Source: Chalara sp. BL73 (taxonomy: Eukaryota > Ascomycota > Leotiomycetes > Helotiales). Taken from it: a stretch of DNA of 64,000 bases. The translations under genes and the position numbers were made by a program. The stretch covers positions 124,001 through 188,000 of the forward strand of contig CAKJVC010000061.1 in assembly GCA_918026815.1 (NCBI GenBank), given 5' to 3'. Below the pieces are notes generated by a model, which did no database searches, was not told the origin of the DNA, and saw only the letters and a program-made list of their open reading frames with translations. Below are positions 40,201 to 51,525 of the stretch, in pieces; the stretch's first letter is position 1, and the number at the start of each line of letters is the position of its first letter.

Positions 40201-41247
40201 GCTGCTCGTGGTGATCTGAAATACTACGAGGAGGCAGACGACGTGGGCTATAAAGGCGATAGCGAACAAGATGATGAAGTCTTCAATATGGAATCGGACT
40301 CGAATGCTATCACGAAAGCGACTCCAGCCATCGTATCTACCTCACAGCCAGTGGAAGGTGATTCCGCTTCAGATAGAAACTTACATATTGCAAATGGATC
40401 AGGCAAGACGTTACTTTCTGTTGTGAAAACACCCGATCTAGCAGATGTTCAAGCTAATACCCCACTACCAATGAATCCCAAAGAAGCGCAAACCCAATGG
40501 GGAAAGCTTTACCAATATTTCATTGTTCTCGAGGATTTGACATCGGGTATGAAGAAACCTTGCATAATGGATCTCAAAATGGGTACCCGGCAATTTTCAA
40601 CGGAAGCCAATGAGAAAAAGCAAAAGTCCCAGCGGCGCAAGAGTGCTATGTCCACCTCAAAAAGGCTTGGTGTCCGTATATGTGGTATGCAAGTATGGGA
40701 TGTCAAAGAGCAAGAATTCATATTTCTTGATAAGTACCGTGGAAGAGAATTGAAAGTTGGGGATGAGTTCCAGCAAGCTTTAATACGATTTTTATATGAC
40801 GGGGTTGATTACAACAGTGTCCTCAGGCATATCCCCCCAATTTTGGAGAAGCTATCTCGTCTTGAGGAGTGTGTCCGTAGACTACGTGGCTATCGATTTT
40901 ATGCGGCTAGTCTTCTGATGTGTTACGATGGAGACTCACAGGGGGACTATGAGAGTGATAGTACGGCAGGAGGAGAAACTATCAATAAAGCAGAGATTGA
41001 TTTTAGAATAGCTGATTTCGCTAACGCAGTGATTGGCGAGGATTTGCACCCTGAGGACTTACAATGCCCTCCTCAGCATCCAAATCTCCCAGACAATGGA
41101 TTCTTGCGGGGTCTGAAGTCTCTTCGGAAATATTTCACCAAGATTCAAAAAGAGATTCGTGCGAATGAAATGGGCAGGGCAGAGCAGGAAGATGACTCGG
41201 ATGCGGGAAGCAGCACAAGCGAAGATGAGGGGACGATAAGTTATTGA
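37229..41247 (+). CDS. KCS1: Inositol polyphosphate kinase (Kcs1/IP6K type)
   Basis: Exons 37229..39195 and 39306..41247, intron 110 nt (GTGTGT..CACTAG), about 1302 aa. The N-terminal ~580 residues are disordered and charged. The kinase begins near residue 610 with [19 protein letters not shown], reads [21 protein letters not shown] and, across the intron, [10 protein letters not shown] long low-complexity insert separates this from the catalytic half. There the [14 protein letters not shown] block (about residue 1073) has the PxxxDxKxG motif of inositol polyphosphate kinases, [15 protein letters not shown] and [17 protein letters not shown] follow, then the nucleotide-handling [13 protein letters not shown] and [12 protein letters not shown]. 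Kcs1 phosphorylates IP6 to 5-IP7, a pyrophosphate signal in phosphate sensing and stress. Length exceeds yeast Kcs1 (about 1050 aa) because of the disordered parts. The whole kinase core is present. Confidence 0.93.
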
Positions 41248-41696
41248 TCTCAACAGGAGCTTGTTGCTCTATTTTCTGTAAGCTTGGATTTAGACATTAT
41301 GGTGATTGGCTTTGCATTACTCGGCGTAGTGGTTTTGGTCAATACCCTGCATTGGCAATGGAGTTGGGATTATGGATGCTAGCAGGATGGTATAGATACT
41401 TCTCGCCCTCAACGGGCCGGCAATGATTGTGAATTATTTCTCAATTAGCCTTTTAAAGAGTTTATTATAAGCGTTGAATCAACAATCTAGAAATTTGAGG
41501 CTAAGAATAAACCATGGACGATCTGTTCCTCCACGAAGTTAATAAATTGTACCCCTGGCGCCTTGGCCACGTGATTACGTAGCTTGATTGACACCAAACG
41601 CGATACCGTATTTTGTAGCGCGTTTGAACCCGCCAAAAATCTGGCAACTGTATTCTATCAGCCATTCATAAGAATAGGAACAAAGCCTACGACCCA
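41248..41696. other. Intergenic region
   Basis: About 0.45 kb between two genes on the same strand. No gene seen. Confidence 0.5.
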
Positions 41697-44208
41697 ATGC
41701 CTGCTGAGGTCATCGATCTTCTCTCTAGTCCTGAGCCCGGACTATCTCGCAGTAAAAGTCTTTCAGATCAATATGTGCAAGCAGCCCAGAATCCAAAACC
41801 TTCTACGCCGAATATACATTTCAAACCAGCACCTGCGAAACGTGATAATATTGTCTGGCAAACATTGTCCTCCGATGACGAGGAAAATTTCCCGCCTCCA
41901 CCGCCCGCACCTGTATCTTTTACATCAGGAAAAAGGAACAGGAACCAAGCATTTACGAGCTCCGGCTCAGTTTCCAGCATCACCACGAAACCCAAGCAAT
42001 CTACAAATGTCGCAAAGAGTGGTGGTGGATGCTTGCTGTTGTCGGATGATTTTGATATCACCCTCGACTTCGATCAATCATGCATTCACGCGTCGTCTGC
42101 AGAAATGAAATCCACAACTAACCACATCATGAAGCAAACGGCGATATCCAAGAGTGGAAATGACTTTATGTTCATGTCGAACGAGTTTGATACCAATGTT
42201 GACCCCGATAAACCCAACACTCTTCCTGCATCGTCTAGCTCAGGACTTCTAGGGTTGGATCGCAAAAAGATGGAAGAGGAGCGATTGGCTAGGCTTCATA
42301 AGAATAAGAAGGAGATGATAGCAGGTAACCATGGGGTAGTTAGGTCTGCCGTCGTGGAGAAGAGGAAGGCTTCTGTATCCCCAGGATGGCACCTCTCTTC
42401 TGATCCATTCGACTTTGATGAAAGCTTACGGCGAGTGATTACGTCGGCCACTCCAGCCCAGCAGGCTGTTTCTAAAGACGAGACTTTTGCTATCGAAATC
42501 AATGGTCTAAAGAAGAAAAGGAAACTCTCGGCTTCTCCTCACCAATATTCCAGTGACGATCCATTTGCATCTCCTAAACAGAATCAGCATTCTCCAAAAC
42601 CCGTATCTAGGGTTTCACGTTTCAAGAGATCAGCATCGAACATCGAGACGTCCATGAAAAGCGCTAGTCTAAAAGCAGAGACGTCAGAATTAGCACGTTC
42701 AAAGGGCACTATTGTAGAATCCGATCCAATTTTGTTTACAAGTTCACCGGATCATATTGCTGAGGCAGCAAAGCGACGAAGGGCAAAGAAGCTATCTGCT
42801 TTAAAGGAGGATGATTTTTCTGACCCAGATGGATCCGAAGGAGCCCTGAGGTCGAATTCAATTGACAATGACATGTCAGCTTCTGATCTTTCTGACGATT
42901 CACTCCCAGATATCAGAACTATGGCGCCAGAAGTGGTTGCCAGGACCTCTGCTAAATATGTATCATCACAATCAAACGTCACATTGAAATACGTAAAGTC
43001 TTCGAAGACGTCCGGAAGGTCACACGCAAATGAAGATCGAATCAAAAAGGGAAAGGATAAAGAGCTAAAGGCAATGGAAAGGAAACGGGTGGCCAAAGTA
43101 AAAGCGGCAGAGAAAGAAGCGGAGAAGGAACGGAGAAAGCTGGAGAAAATAGAAAAGGCTCGACAGAAGGATGATGCGGTTGTCTTAGCCAAAGCAAATA
43201 TTCTCAAAACGGATAAGAAACTTTCGACTCCAGAGATGATCGTCTATTTACCATCAATTCTAGACGAGAAGCTTTTTAGAGCGACTCAAATATTCCTGGA
43301 GGAGTTGTCTGTTGAAGTACATAAATACCAGAGCGAAACTCCAGTTATTAAATGGGGAAGGAAATCAGACTCCATTTGGGACAGCGAGGCGCGAATCTTC
43401 AAGCCATGTGCTCCTCATCTACGCGATGAGAAGCATATCATGTACCTTATTTCAGCAAAAGATTTTGTAAAATTAGCTACAGGGTCTGATGGTGATGACT
43501 TGGACAGTCATGTCCTTCGCTTGAAGACCGAGTTTGACGATTGTGAGGTTATTTATATGATTGAGGGCATGAAAGCGTGGACGATCAAGAACAAGAGTAT
43601 CAAGAATAATGGATTTACGGAAGCTGTCAGAAATCTAATGGCCGATGCTGAAGCGACCGGCAACCAGCGAAGGAAAAGAAAGGAAGTCGAATACATTGAT
43701 GAGGATGTGGTCGAGCATGCTCTTCTGAAGTTGCAAGTGATGCATGGAGTATTCATTCATCACTCTCGCGTGATGAACGAGACATCCGAATGGATCAGAT
43801 CCTTTACCCAGCATATCTCCACAATACCTTACAAGTGACTTTCCACCCTCATCTACCTAAAGCCTCTGCTAAAATCTGCATAGGCAACAACAGCGCTCAA
43901 TGGACTCCTCGTTCTGCATGGAGTCCGGCCAAGTACAAGCTGGCAATGGCACGGAAGACACCTTTATCAAGATGCTAGAACAAATGGCGCGCGTCACAGC
44001 ACCCATCGCGAAGGGTATCCAAGCTGAGTACCCAACGGTGCAGGCATTAGTCGCTGGGCTTAGAGAGCATGGACCGAATGCGCTTGCGGATCTGAGAACT
44101 GCGGCGAATAACAATGGCGCGTTCACAGATCGTAGGATTGGTCCTGCGATAAGCAAGAGGGTTTATACTGTCTTTACTAGTCGGGATGAGGGTAGAGATG
44201 ATGTTTAA
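41697..44208 (+). CDS. EME1: Crossover junction endonuclease subunit Eme1
   Basis: Exons 41697..43834 and 43884..44208, intron 49 nt (GTGACT..CATAG), about 820 aa. The join continues IPYK into QQQRSMDSSFCMES and ends FTSRDEGRDDV. The protein opens with EVIDLLSSPEP, the short hydrophobic-acidic start typical of Eme1/Mms4, which also fits a SUMO-interacting motif. The middle is disordered and Ser-rich, followed by a Lys/Glu/Arg-rich coiled coil (KAAEKEAEKERRKLEKIEKA). From about residue 510 comes an ERCC4-like nuclease fold without an obvious intact catalytic ERKxxxD, then a helix-hairpin-helix tail (APIAKGIQAEYPTVQALVAGL). Eme1 is the non-catalytic partner of Mus81; the pair cuts branched DNA during repair and recombination. 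Converges with BUD22. Confidence 0.85.
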
Positions 44209-44647
44209 ATCGTATATGATTATGATAATGAATTGATCACGAGGGTCTGCGATAAACACCACGATGATTGATATCAATCGGCTGAATGGAATAAATCCTG
44301 TTATGGCATGTTGCAATTTTTTCTTTACAGGCATTTCTTGTTGAACATCTTGTCGCTCTCTACAGCCAAAATGTGGGGATGCCAGGAAGGCCAGTATTAC
44401 GCTTGGTTTCCCCTGTAGAGTTAAGGGTATGGTTAGCAATTGAATTCCTTCACGGACACCAGAGCTGTCCTGCCAAACCGTAACTATCTTGAAATACTAG
44501 GTCTAACGAGAGGGGGAATAGCTAGAAATGACTAAAATTATGTACATTCGCAGTAGTGCTTGGGCACTATCGTGCTTTGAAACTCATCATCCTTCAATCT
44601 GATGTATCTGCCCTCGCTGAGAACATGTTGGTATGAACGACAACCTC
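44209..44647. other. Convergent intergenic region between EME1 and BUD22
   Basis: About 0.44 kb with no gene. It should hold both transcript ends. Confidence 0.5.
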
Positions 44648-46123
44648 TCAGTCAAAAACAACCTTCTTCCCAGCAAACTGTGCAGTCTTCTGTTCCGTCT
44701 TCGCCTTCTTTGCAGCTTGCCAGCTTGGATGCAAAATGCCGATATCGTCCCGCCTCTTCTCCCTCCTCTCCCCCACAGGCGCCGCATTATTGCCTGTCGC
44801 TATATTTCCAGACTGCCCCCTGTTCCTCCCAGAATAACCCATTCCGCCCCCCCTCCCCTCTTTTCGACCCCTCCCTCTAAATTTCTTATCATCCTTCTTC
44901 TTCGCGTTTCTCATTTCTTCGATGGTAGGCTGGCCGGATTTAATATGATTTGCCTTATCTTTGAACTTCTTCTCCCAGATGGCGCGCCGCGCCATCTGTC
45001 CAGGACGGTTCTTTCTAACCGAAACGACCTTTGAAGACGGTTCATCGATGTCTGATGCTGATTCCTCGGATCCGGACCAGTACCCACCCATGAGGGAGGG
45101 CAGGAAGGTTGATGTTTTCGGTGGACCTTTATTTGTTTTCTTGTCTGAGGCTTGGCGGACGATTGCGTCTGAGCCTGGATCTGAACTCCAGTCCAATTGG
45201 GGATCATGATCGGAATCTAATTCTGAAGTGGATAAAGACGGTGATGGAGACTGTGAAGGAGATAGAGAGAGCGAAAGACGGGTGGCTGGAGGTGATTTTC
45301 GACGTGCCTTGTATGCCTCTTCGTCGAAAGATTCTTCGTCTGATGAGCCGCCGAGAAGTGTTTGGTATTTATCCAACAAGTCATCGTCTATGTCGTCCTC
45401 TCTGAGTTGCGCTCCTCCTTCTTCACCACCAGAGTCGTCTTCATCCGGAATTGGTACCTCTTCATCTCCCGACGCAAAGCCCTCCCACTCTGGGCTATCG
45501 CCATCATTTTCTTCTCCTTCTACTTCTTCTTCGCTAGACCCTTCCACTGCTTCTATTGAGCCCTTCTTTAATATACCCTTCGCCGCTTTTTTTACGACTT
45601 CCTGATCCTTTCCTCCCCTGCTCATCGTCCGCTCGGGCTGAGGAATTCTCAGTGTTCTGTACATCTCATTGACGACCTGCGTCATCGTGTCCTTGACCGT
45701 CTTAACATTAAACATACCACTCATAATGTTCGCCCGAGCTTTCTTGTCTCCCTCCGGTATGTCTGTATCCTCTTCTTTTTCCGTCATTTCTTTCTTAGCT
45801 TCTGCCAACTCTTCATTCTCCACAAAAGCCTTAACCTTCCCTAACGTTTTCCACAAATGTCCCTCCACAACAACGCCCAGTTCAATCCCCTTCAAGACCT
45901 CAATCTCCCTATGTATCCTTTCCACATCCTCCTTCTTGCCCGCATCCGTAGCATTCTTTAATCGTTTCCCAAGCTTTTGCCTCTCGAATCCTTTCGCTGT
46001 TTTCAAAGCTCGATTGAGCTGTTTTTTGTACTGTGTGAGCTGCTCTTGTATGCTCTTCTTGCGTAACTTCTGTGAGCGCTCACCGCTGAAGTCGCCATAT
46101 TCAGACCGTTTTCGTTTAGGCAT
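44648..46123 (-). CDS. BUD22: Bud22-type ribosome biogenesis protein, 491 aa
   Basis: Single exon, ATG at 46123, start MPKRKRSEYGDFSGE. The N-terminal ~160 residues are a helical Bud22 domain (QEQLTQYKKQLNRALKTAKG, FERQKLGKRLKNA, VERIHREIEVLKG, LGVVVEGHLWKTLGKVKAF). An acidic centre (EEEVEGEENDGDSPEWEG) and a Ser-rich part follow. The C-terminus shows the conserved FLPSLMGGYWSGSEESASD, RRAIWEKKFKDKANHIK and GRGRKEGRGGGMGYSGRNRG-type Gly/Arg end, finishing LHPSWQAAKKAKTEQ. Bud22 is a nucleolar factor needed for 18S rRNA maturation and the small ribosomal subunit. Divergent from the SDR gene, 275 bp apart. Confidence 0.85.
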   Translation of the reverse strand: MPKRKRSEYGDFSGERSQKLRKKSIQEQLTQYKKQLNRALKTAKGFERQKLGKRLKNATDAGKKEDVERIHREIEVLKGIELGVVVEGHLWKTLGKVKAFVENEELAEAKKEMTEKEEDTDIPEGDKKARANIMSGMFNVKTVKDTMTQVVNEMYRTLRIPQPERTMSRGGKDQEVVKKAAKGILKKGSIEAVEGSSEEEVEGEENDGDSPEWEGFASGDEEVPIPDEDDSGGEEGGAQLREDDIDDDLLDKYQTLLGGSSDEESFDEEAYKARRKSPPATRLSLSLSPSQSPSPSLSTSELDSDHDPQLDWSSDPGSDAIVRQASDKKTNKGPPKTSTFLPSLMGGYWSGSEESASDIDEPSSKVVSVRKNRPGQMARRAIWEKKFKDKANHIKSGQPTIEEMRNAKKKDDKKFRGRGRKEGRGGGMGYSGRNRGQSGNIATGNNAAPVGERREKRRDDIGILHPSWQAAKKAKTEQKTAQFAGKKVVFD

Positions 46124-46398
46124 TATAAAGATTGTGGAAGAGAAGATGGAGAAGGAGGAAAAATCCTCAGCCTTGCGCGAAGTTTTTGAGGATCCGTGCC
46201 AAGGATCGGGTCGGGTACGTAGTCGGTTATCGGCTATGGATACGTAAAAGGGCAGTAGCGGGGTATGGAGGGCAGAAAGGTGGGGGATATGTAAACATCA
46301 CGCCTTATATGAAAGGGACCTGTAGTCAGTGTACATATTGTGTTGTATATTAAGAGCAAGATATAATTTTAACAATTAGCTCCTAGCAAGAGATCAGT

Positions 46399-47429
46399 AT
46401 GGCGAATACAAGTATTCAAGCGGGCAATCTTTTCAATGTGAATGGCTTGGTCGCCGTCATAACTGGTGGTGGCACGGGTAAGCTGAGACTAGAGACTGTT
46501 TCTTGAGAACATCTGAGTATATATTGACCTTATACAGGCATTGGAGCCATGATGGCGAGAGCTCTTGCTGCAAATGGAGCAGCAAAGGTTTATATAATCG
46601 GACGTAGAAAAGAAAAGCTCGAGGAGGTAGCCAAATCCGTCTCAACAGGCAACATCATTCCTCTCGCTGGAGACATAACATCCAAAGACTCTCTTGCCTC
46701 CGTCGTCTCTACCATTACATCCGAGGTAGGCTATATCAACGCTCTCGTTGCCAATTCTGGAATGCTCGGTGCCCAATCCACTATTCCTGTGCCCTCCATC
46801 TCCTCTATAGCTGATTTCCAGAAAGCCTGGGGCGATACGACCTTTGAAGAGTACACAGAGACATTCCGTATCAACTCTGTGGGGGCGTGGTTTTCTGTTG
46901 TTTCGTTTTTAGGATTATTGGATGCCGGAAATAAGAAAGGGAATGTGGTCCAAACGAGCCAGGTCATTGTTACAACTAGCATTGCTTCATTCCATCGCAT
47001 GGTTCCTGGAGGATTTGCATATGGCCAGAGTAAAGCCGCGGCTACGCATCTAGTAAAACAATTAGCTACTCAGCTCGTTCCATACAAAATCCGTAGCAAT
47101 GCAATTGCGCCTGGCTGTAAGTCTTCTAATCGTCGCAACAACACAGCAAATTCTAGGCCACTTGAGTCTCATGAGTCGAGGAAATTTGGTCAAATTGATT
47201 TTATTCTAAAAATTCGCTAACTAGAGCAGTGTTCCCTAGTGAGATGGCAGTTGGATTAATCGGTGATGGGGTGCTGCCAAAGGACAAGGTTCCTCTCGAA
47301 AGAGTTGGAACGGAAGAAGATATGGCCGGAGCCATTCTTTTTTTGACTAGTCGAGCTGGCGCTTATATTACCGGCAACGTAACGGTGATAGATGGTGGCC
47401 GGTTGAGCATTTTTCCTGGCTCTTATTGA
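46399..47429 (+). CDS. Short-chain dehydrogenase/reductase, 285 aa
   Basis: Exons 46399..46477, 46538..47116 and 47230..47429, introns 60 and 113 nt with GTAAGC/GTAAGT donors. The spliced protein opens MANTSIQAGNLFNVNGLVAV and reads VITGGGTGIGAMMARALA, the Rossmann TGxxxGIG motif. IIGRRKEKLEEVA and PLAGDITSKDSL follow, then ALVANSGM in place of the usual NNAG. The catalytic set is present: the Ser region VIVTTSIASFHRM and the YGQSKAAATHL Tyr-x-x-x-Lys. The end NAIAPGLFPSEM and GNVTVIDGGRL are typical of classical SDRs. NAD(P)-dependent reduction or oxidation of an alcohol or carbonyl is expected; the substrate is unknown. The second intron was assigned because it restores IAPGLFPSEM. Confidence 0.9.
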
Positions 47430-50012
47430 TATATTAAAAAGATTTGGAATGTATAGAAATATGCGTTTTCTTTCCTTAGATTCCATAGATAGGAAATGGA
47501 GTAAAAATTACTTCTACTATGCCTTCTCCAAGGCGTAAGCCCTGATTTCGCGAAAAAGGACTGAGCTCGGAAAATTTTGGTCACACCCGGTATTTGCCTT
47601 GTTACCATATGATGTTGTGCATTGAGCGGAAATTAGGCTAGACTTTAGGCAAGTTAGCCTTCTGCGCCTCGTATGGCATATCGATGTCATCAATCTTAAT
47701 CTGTAGAGCATGTCTATGTTCAGGAGCGGCAAAATAACAATTCGAGGCGGATGGTTAGCGCATTTCTGTGGGATAATGGGCTTCTACCGAGCAGACGACT
47801 CGTGGCTACTTATCCTGAGGCTGAGTAGAAGAGCCTCAGCGGACTATTCTCTCGCCTGCTCTTGAAACGTTAGTAGCCCGGAAGTAAAGGATCTCGCTTG
47901 CTCTTTTTCTCAAAACCAAGTGCTTGCCAAGAAATCGAAAGTGAACATTAATGATTTAGGAGTAAGGCCTTTTGATATAAGCATTTTGAAATGGCCAAAG
48001 CATATTGAATCAAGAGACAGTTTCGCTGATGGAGAAGAGAAGTCAGATATCTTATATGCAAGATTTCGTGATAGAAATCTTTCTCTACCGAATCAGAACA
48101 TAGCATTCTTACCAATTACCGTTCATCCGTAAGTGCGGCGCGTTCAACGATAGAATAGAGTGCGAAGTGATCTTCAAAATGGCGTATAGATCCTGGCCCA
48201 GAACAAGCAGAAAACTATGCAATCAACACCGCCTCGAAAGTACATGCGCATGCCCATGGGGAATCTCATTAAGGCAATATATCAGGTCCGTCTCACCGTG
48301 TCTGTGGTGACTCTCGCTCATTTCTGTGGTCGAGCACGGAAGTCTCTGCCCCAAGTTTGTATGCATTCCAGATAAGATCAACATCTCAGGCCTCACGAGA
48401 GTGCCAGGGAAAACACGGCTTAAAATTATCAGACAAAGATAGATGAATTGTCCCACATCCTTTCATCCGGAACAGAAGGCCCGTAACTGAGATAGAGCAT
48501 GTGAAGTTAGCCCAAATATGATAGGAGATGTTTCTTTAATAAATAAAAGATGCCAGGCATGCATACTGCTGCCACTTAGTTTGTCCAATCCTGAAGTACG
48601 TATGGCTTACGAGCCTCGTGCCCCTATTTTGGGAAGAAGAGGAATGGTCATCGCCCTCGAGATATCTCTCCGAGGACAGTGTGTAACCACGGGTCGTGAG
48701 CTCAGTATGGCGCAAATCGGAAAGCATCAATTCCCACGTCACAATGACGATTATGCAGCCTTGGACTTGCGGTGGCGGATAGATGAATTATGCACAAACC
48801 CCCACATTAGTTTCTCCGGACCCGGATTGCAGGTGCGGTACTTGTGCCTAGACGATGTACATGTCTATAGTACATTGACATAGTACTTACATGTGGCGGG
48901 TTTCCGGTCCGTATTTTGAGCTATTCAAGTAAAAATAGACGCGTATCGCGCCCAGGCGCCAGTATATGCAGTAGTGAAATATGGTGATCTATGGGGATGA
49001 TAACCTGCCTTGCAGAGTACTTTTGCATAGAGTACTTGAAATTGTCAATATGCCTCATAAACAGTAGGCATGAAAGCGCAATGAACAAAGATACTATAAA
49101 ATACAGCATGCAAACATTGCCAGCCGAGAAATGTGAGGTTTGTGAGATGATATCTCGGCGTAAAAAAAACGGGATGGCCAATTACCTTCCTCAAAAATGT
49201 TCGCAATATACCTTTAGGCTATTTTGACGTCCAAATAAACTCCTCTACCCGAAACGCGGAGCGGCAGATGGAATTAATATTTCCCCGCATTCCGGGGTAA
49301 AGCGCCACAAGATTGGTCCGACTGGGTATAATGTGAGATTCTATAGATCATGTGTGTCGGATTTTTCGACAACGGATGATCTGATGATCCACTCCGTTGT
49401 GTGGTGGATAATCTATTCAATGATCCAGAGGTAGCTGGTACACGACTCAAGGCCATGTCAGGTACCGGCGATCATATTATCAATAGAAGCCGACCAGCCT
49501 GAAGTAACCGTCGTAAACGAAAAGGGTATGATACTCTGACCAAGCGGGTGGGCGCCAAATAGTTTAACCTATGAGAACAAACATTTTGCGTAACCTGAAA
49601 CTCGCCGAGATAGTTGGCCACAGAATCGTTGTGCTCTGAATGTGCGGCTTCGTCCTTCCGAGAACCGAGAAACCTTCCCGCCTGATACTGTACCTGATAT
49701 GGCAAGTACTACAGCTATGTTCTTCTCCTTACACACACAGCATATGGCAATCTCTTGGAATTGATGATCCAGCTGAATCAAGCTAACAATAGTGGACCTA
49801 TGTTGGTGGCGGCTGCTCTCACTCCGCCGGGTATCTCCCCGCAATCCCTCCAGTCCAAGTAGAAGCAGAATTTAGAGACTGATTAGATAGATCCGAGATA
49901 GTAAAGGTAGTATAGGGGACAGGCGCTTGGCGAGATAGCATTTCCATATAAGAAGAGTCGAACGCCATTCTAAACTATTCTTCATTATCCACAGCAAGCA
50001 CAGCTTTTCACT
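47430..50012. other. 2.6-kb gene-free region upstream of the GH7 cellobiohydrolase
   Basis: Only short open frames without family resemblance, on both strands. The last ~100 bases are a likely promoter: ATATAAGA at 49946-49953 lies about 65 bp before the GH7 start codon, in the position of a TATA box, and the leader is CT/A-rich. The rest may be long upstream control sequence or degraded DNA. Confidence 0.5.
49946..49953 (+). promoter_or_regulatory. Probable TATA-like element of the GH7 gene
   Basis: ATATAAGA about 65 bp upstream of the ATG at 50013, in a suitable place and sequence for a TATA box of a strongly inducible fungal gene. Inferred from position only. Confidence 0.4.
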
Positions 50013-51525
50013 ATGATCTCTTCAGTTCTTGCTTTCTCCTCTCTCCTGGTTGCGGCTCGTGCCCAGCTCGTGGGTACTTACACCGCTGAGAATCACCCAG
50101 CCCTCACAGTGAGTAAATGCACAGCAGGTGGCTCTTGCGCGACTTCCGCACAGTCAATCGTTCTCGACTCCAACTGGAGATGGCTCCATGCTAAGGGTGT
50201 CTATACCAATTGCTACACTGGCAATACCTGGAACGCAACTGTCTGCACTAACGGAAAGACTTGCGCAGAGAACTGCGCCCTCGAGGGAGCGGACTATTCC
50301 TCCGTTTATGGAATCACAACCTCCGGAAACTCACTCAAGCTCAAGTTCGTCACTAAGAATGGTGCTGGAACCAACATCGGATCCCGGACTTACTTGATGG
50401 CTGCTGGAAGCCAAGACAAATATGAGCTCTTCAAACTCATTGGCCAAGAATTCACGTTCGACGTGGATGTCTCCAACCTTCCTTGCGGTCTTAACGGGGC
50501 CCTCTATTTCTCTGAGATGGATGCCGATGGAGGCTTGTCCAAGTACTCAACCAACAAGGCTGGTGCTAAATACGGAACTGGATACTGCGACGCCCAGTGC
50601 CCAAGAGACATCAAATTCATCAACGGAGAGGCATGTACACTCAGGAGATGTTAACTTCAAGCTCGCCATCTAATATATTTTAGGCAAACTCTGTTGGCTG
50701 GAGCGGACAGCCAAACGATCCCAATGCCGGTCTTGGACAATACGGATCTTGCTGCAATGAGATGGACATCTGGGAGGCAAACAGCATCTCAGCGGCCTAT
50801 ACTCCTCACCCTTGCAGGGTAACCGGCCAGACACGATGCACAGGTACCGACTGTGGCGTTGGCGACAGATACGCCTCATTGTGCGATGCCGATGGTTGCG
50901 ATTTCAACTCTTTCCGCCAAGGCGATAGAAGTTTCTACGGAAAAGGCTTGACTGTTGACACATCAAAGCCGTTCACCGTCGTCACCCAGTTCATCAGCAG
51001 CGTGAGTGGAATCTTTTTTTTCCACAGAAGCACTTTACTGACAAATTCCAGAACGGACAATCAACTGGTACTTTAGCTGAAATCAAGCGCTTCTATGTCC
51101 AGAACGGCAAGGTCATTCCCAACTCTCAATCAACCATCGCTGGCGCCGGTGGGAACTCTATCACAGATTCCTTCTGCGCCAACCAAAAGACTGCTTTCGG
51201 CGACCGAAACGGTTTCGCCGACAGAGGAGGCATCGCAAAGATGGGCCAGGCTCTCGCCAACGGAGTGGTTCTCGTTATGTCCATTTGGGATGACCACACG
51301 GCGAACATGCTCTGGCTTGATGCCCCATACCCACCTGAGAAGGACCCATCTGCACCTGGTGTTACCCGTGGAACGTGCTCTGCAGACTCAGGAAAGCCAG
51401 CTGACGTCGAGGCCAATTCCCCAGACTCATCTGTTACCTTCTCTAATATCAAGTGGGGCCCAATCAATAGCACCTTCGCGGCTACCACGCTCCGAGGGGC
51501 AGAGAGCGCCAAGTTCCGCTTTTAA
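50013..51525 (+). CDS. GH7 cellobiohydrolase, no cellulose-binding module, 469 aa
   Basis: Exons 50013..50630, 50684..51001 and 51052..51525. The first 18 residues ([18 protein letters not shown]) are a signal peptide; the mature protein starts [16 protein letters not shown], as in Cel7 enzymes. [30 protein letters not shown] and [19 protein letters not shown] are diagnostic. The catalytic [10 protein letters not shown] gives nucleophile Glu232, Asp234 and acid/base Glu237. [33 protein letters not shown] and the [11 protein letters not shown] loops are of the cellobiohydrolase type. The chain ends at [10 protein letters not shown], with no linker or CBM1. Intron 1 (53 nt) begins GC and ends AG; intron 2 (50 nt) is GT..AG. 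GH7 enzymes release cellobiose from the reducing end of cellulose. It is secreted and probably induced on plant material. Confidence 0.95.
50631..50683 (+). other. GC-AG intron in the GH7 gene
   Basis: Exon 1 ends GGAGAG and the next bases are GCATGT, a GC-type donor; the acceptor is ATTTTAG at 50677-50683. Removing these 53 bases joins FINGE to ANSVGWSGQ, the conserved GH7 text. The GT four bases into the intron (50635) would shift the frame. Confidence 0.8.

Noticed and set aside
48518..48883. Open frame of 121 codons in the gene-free stretch
   Set aside because: No family resemblance, irregular composition and nothing to support translation.
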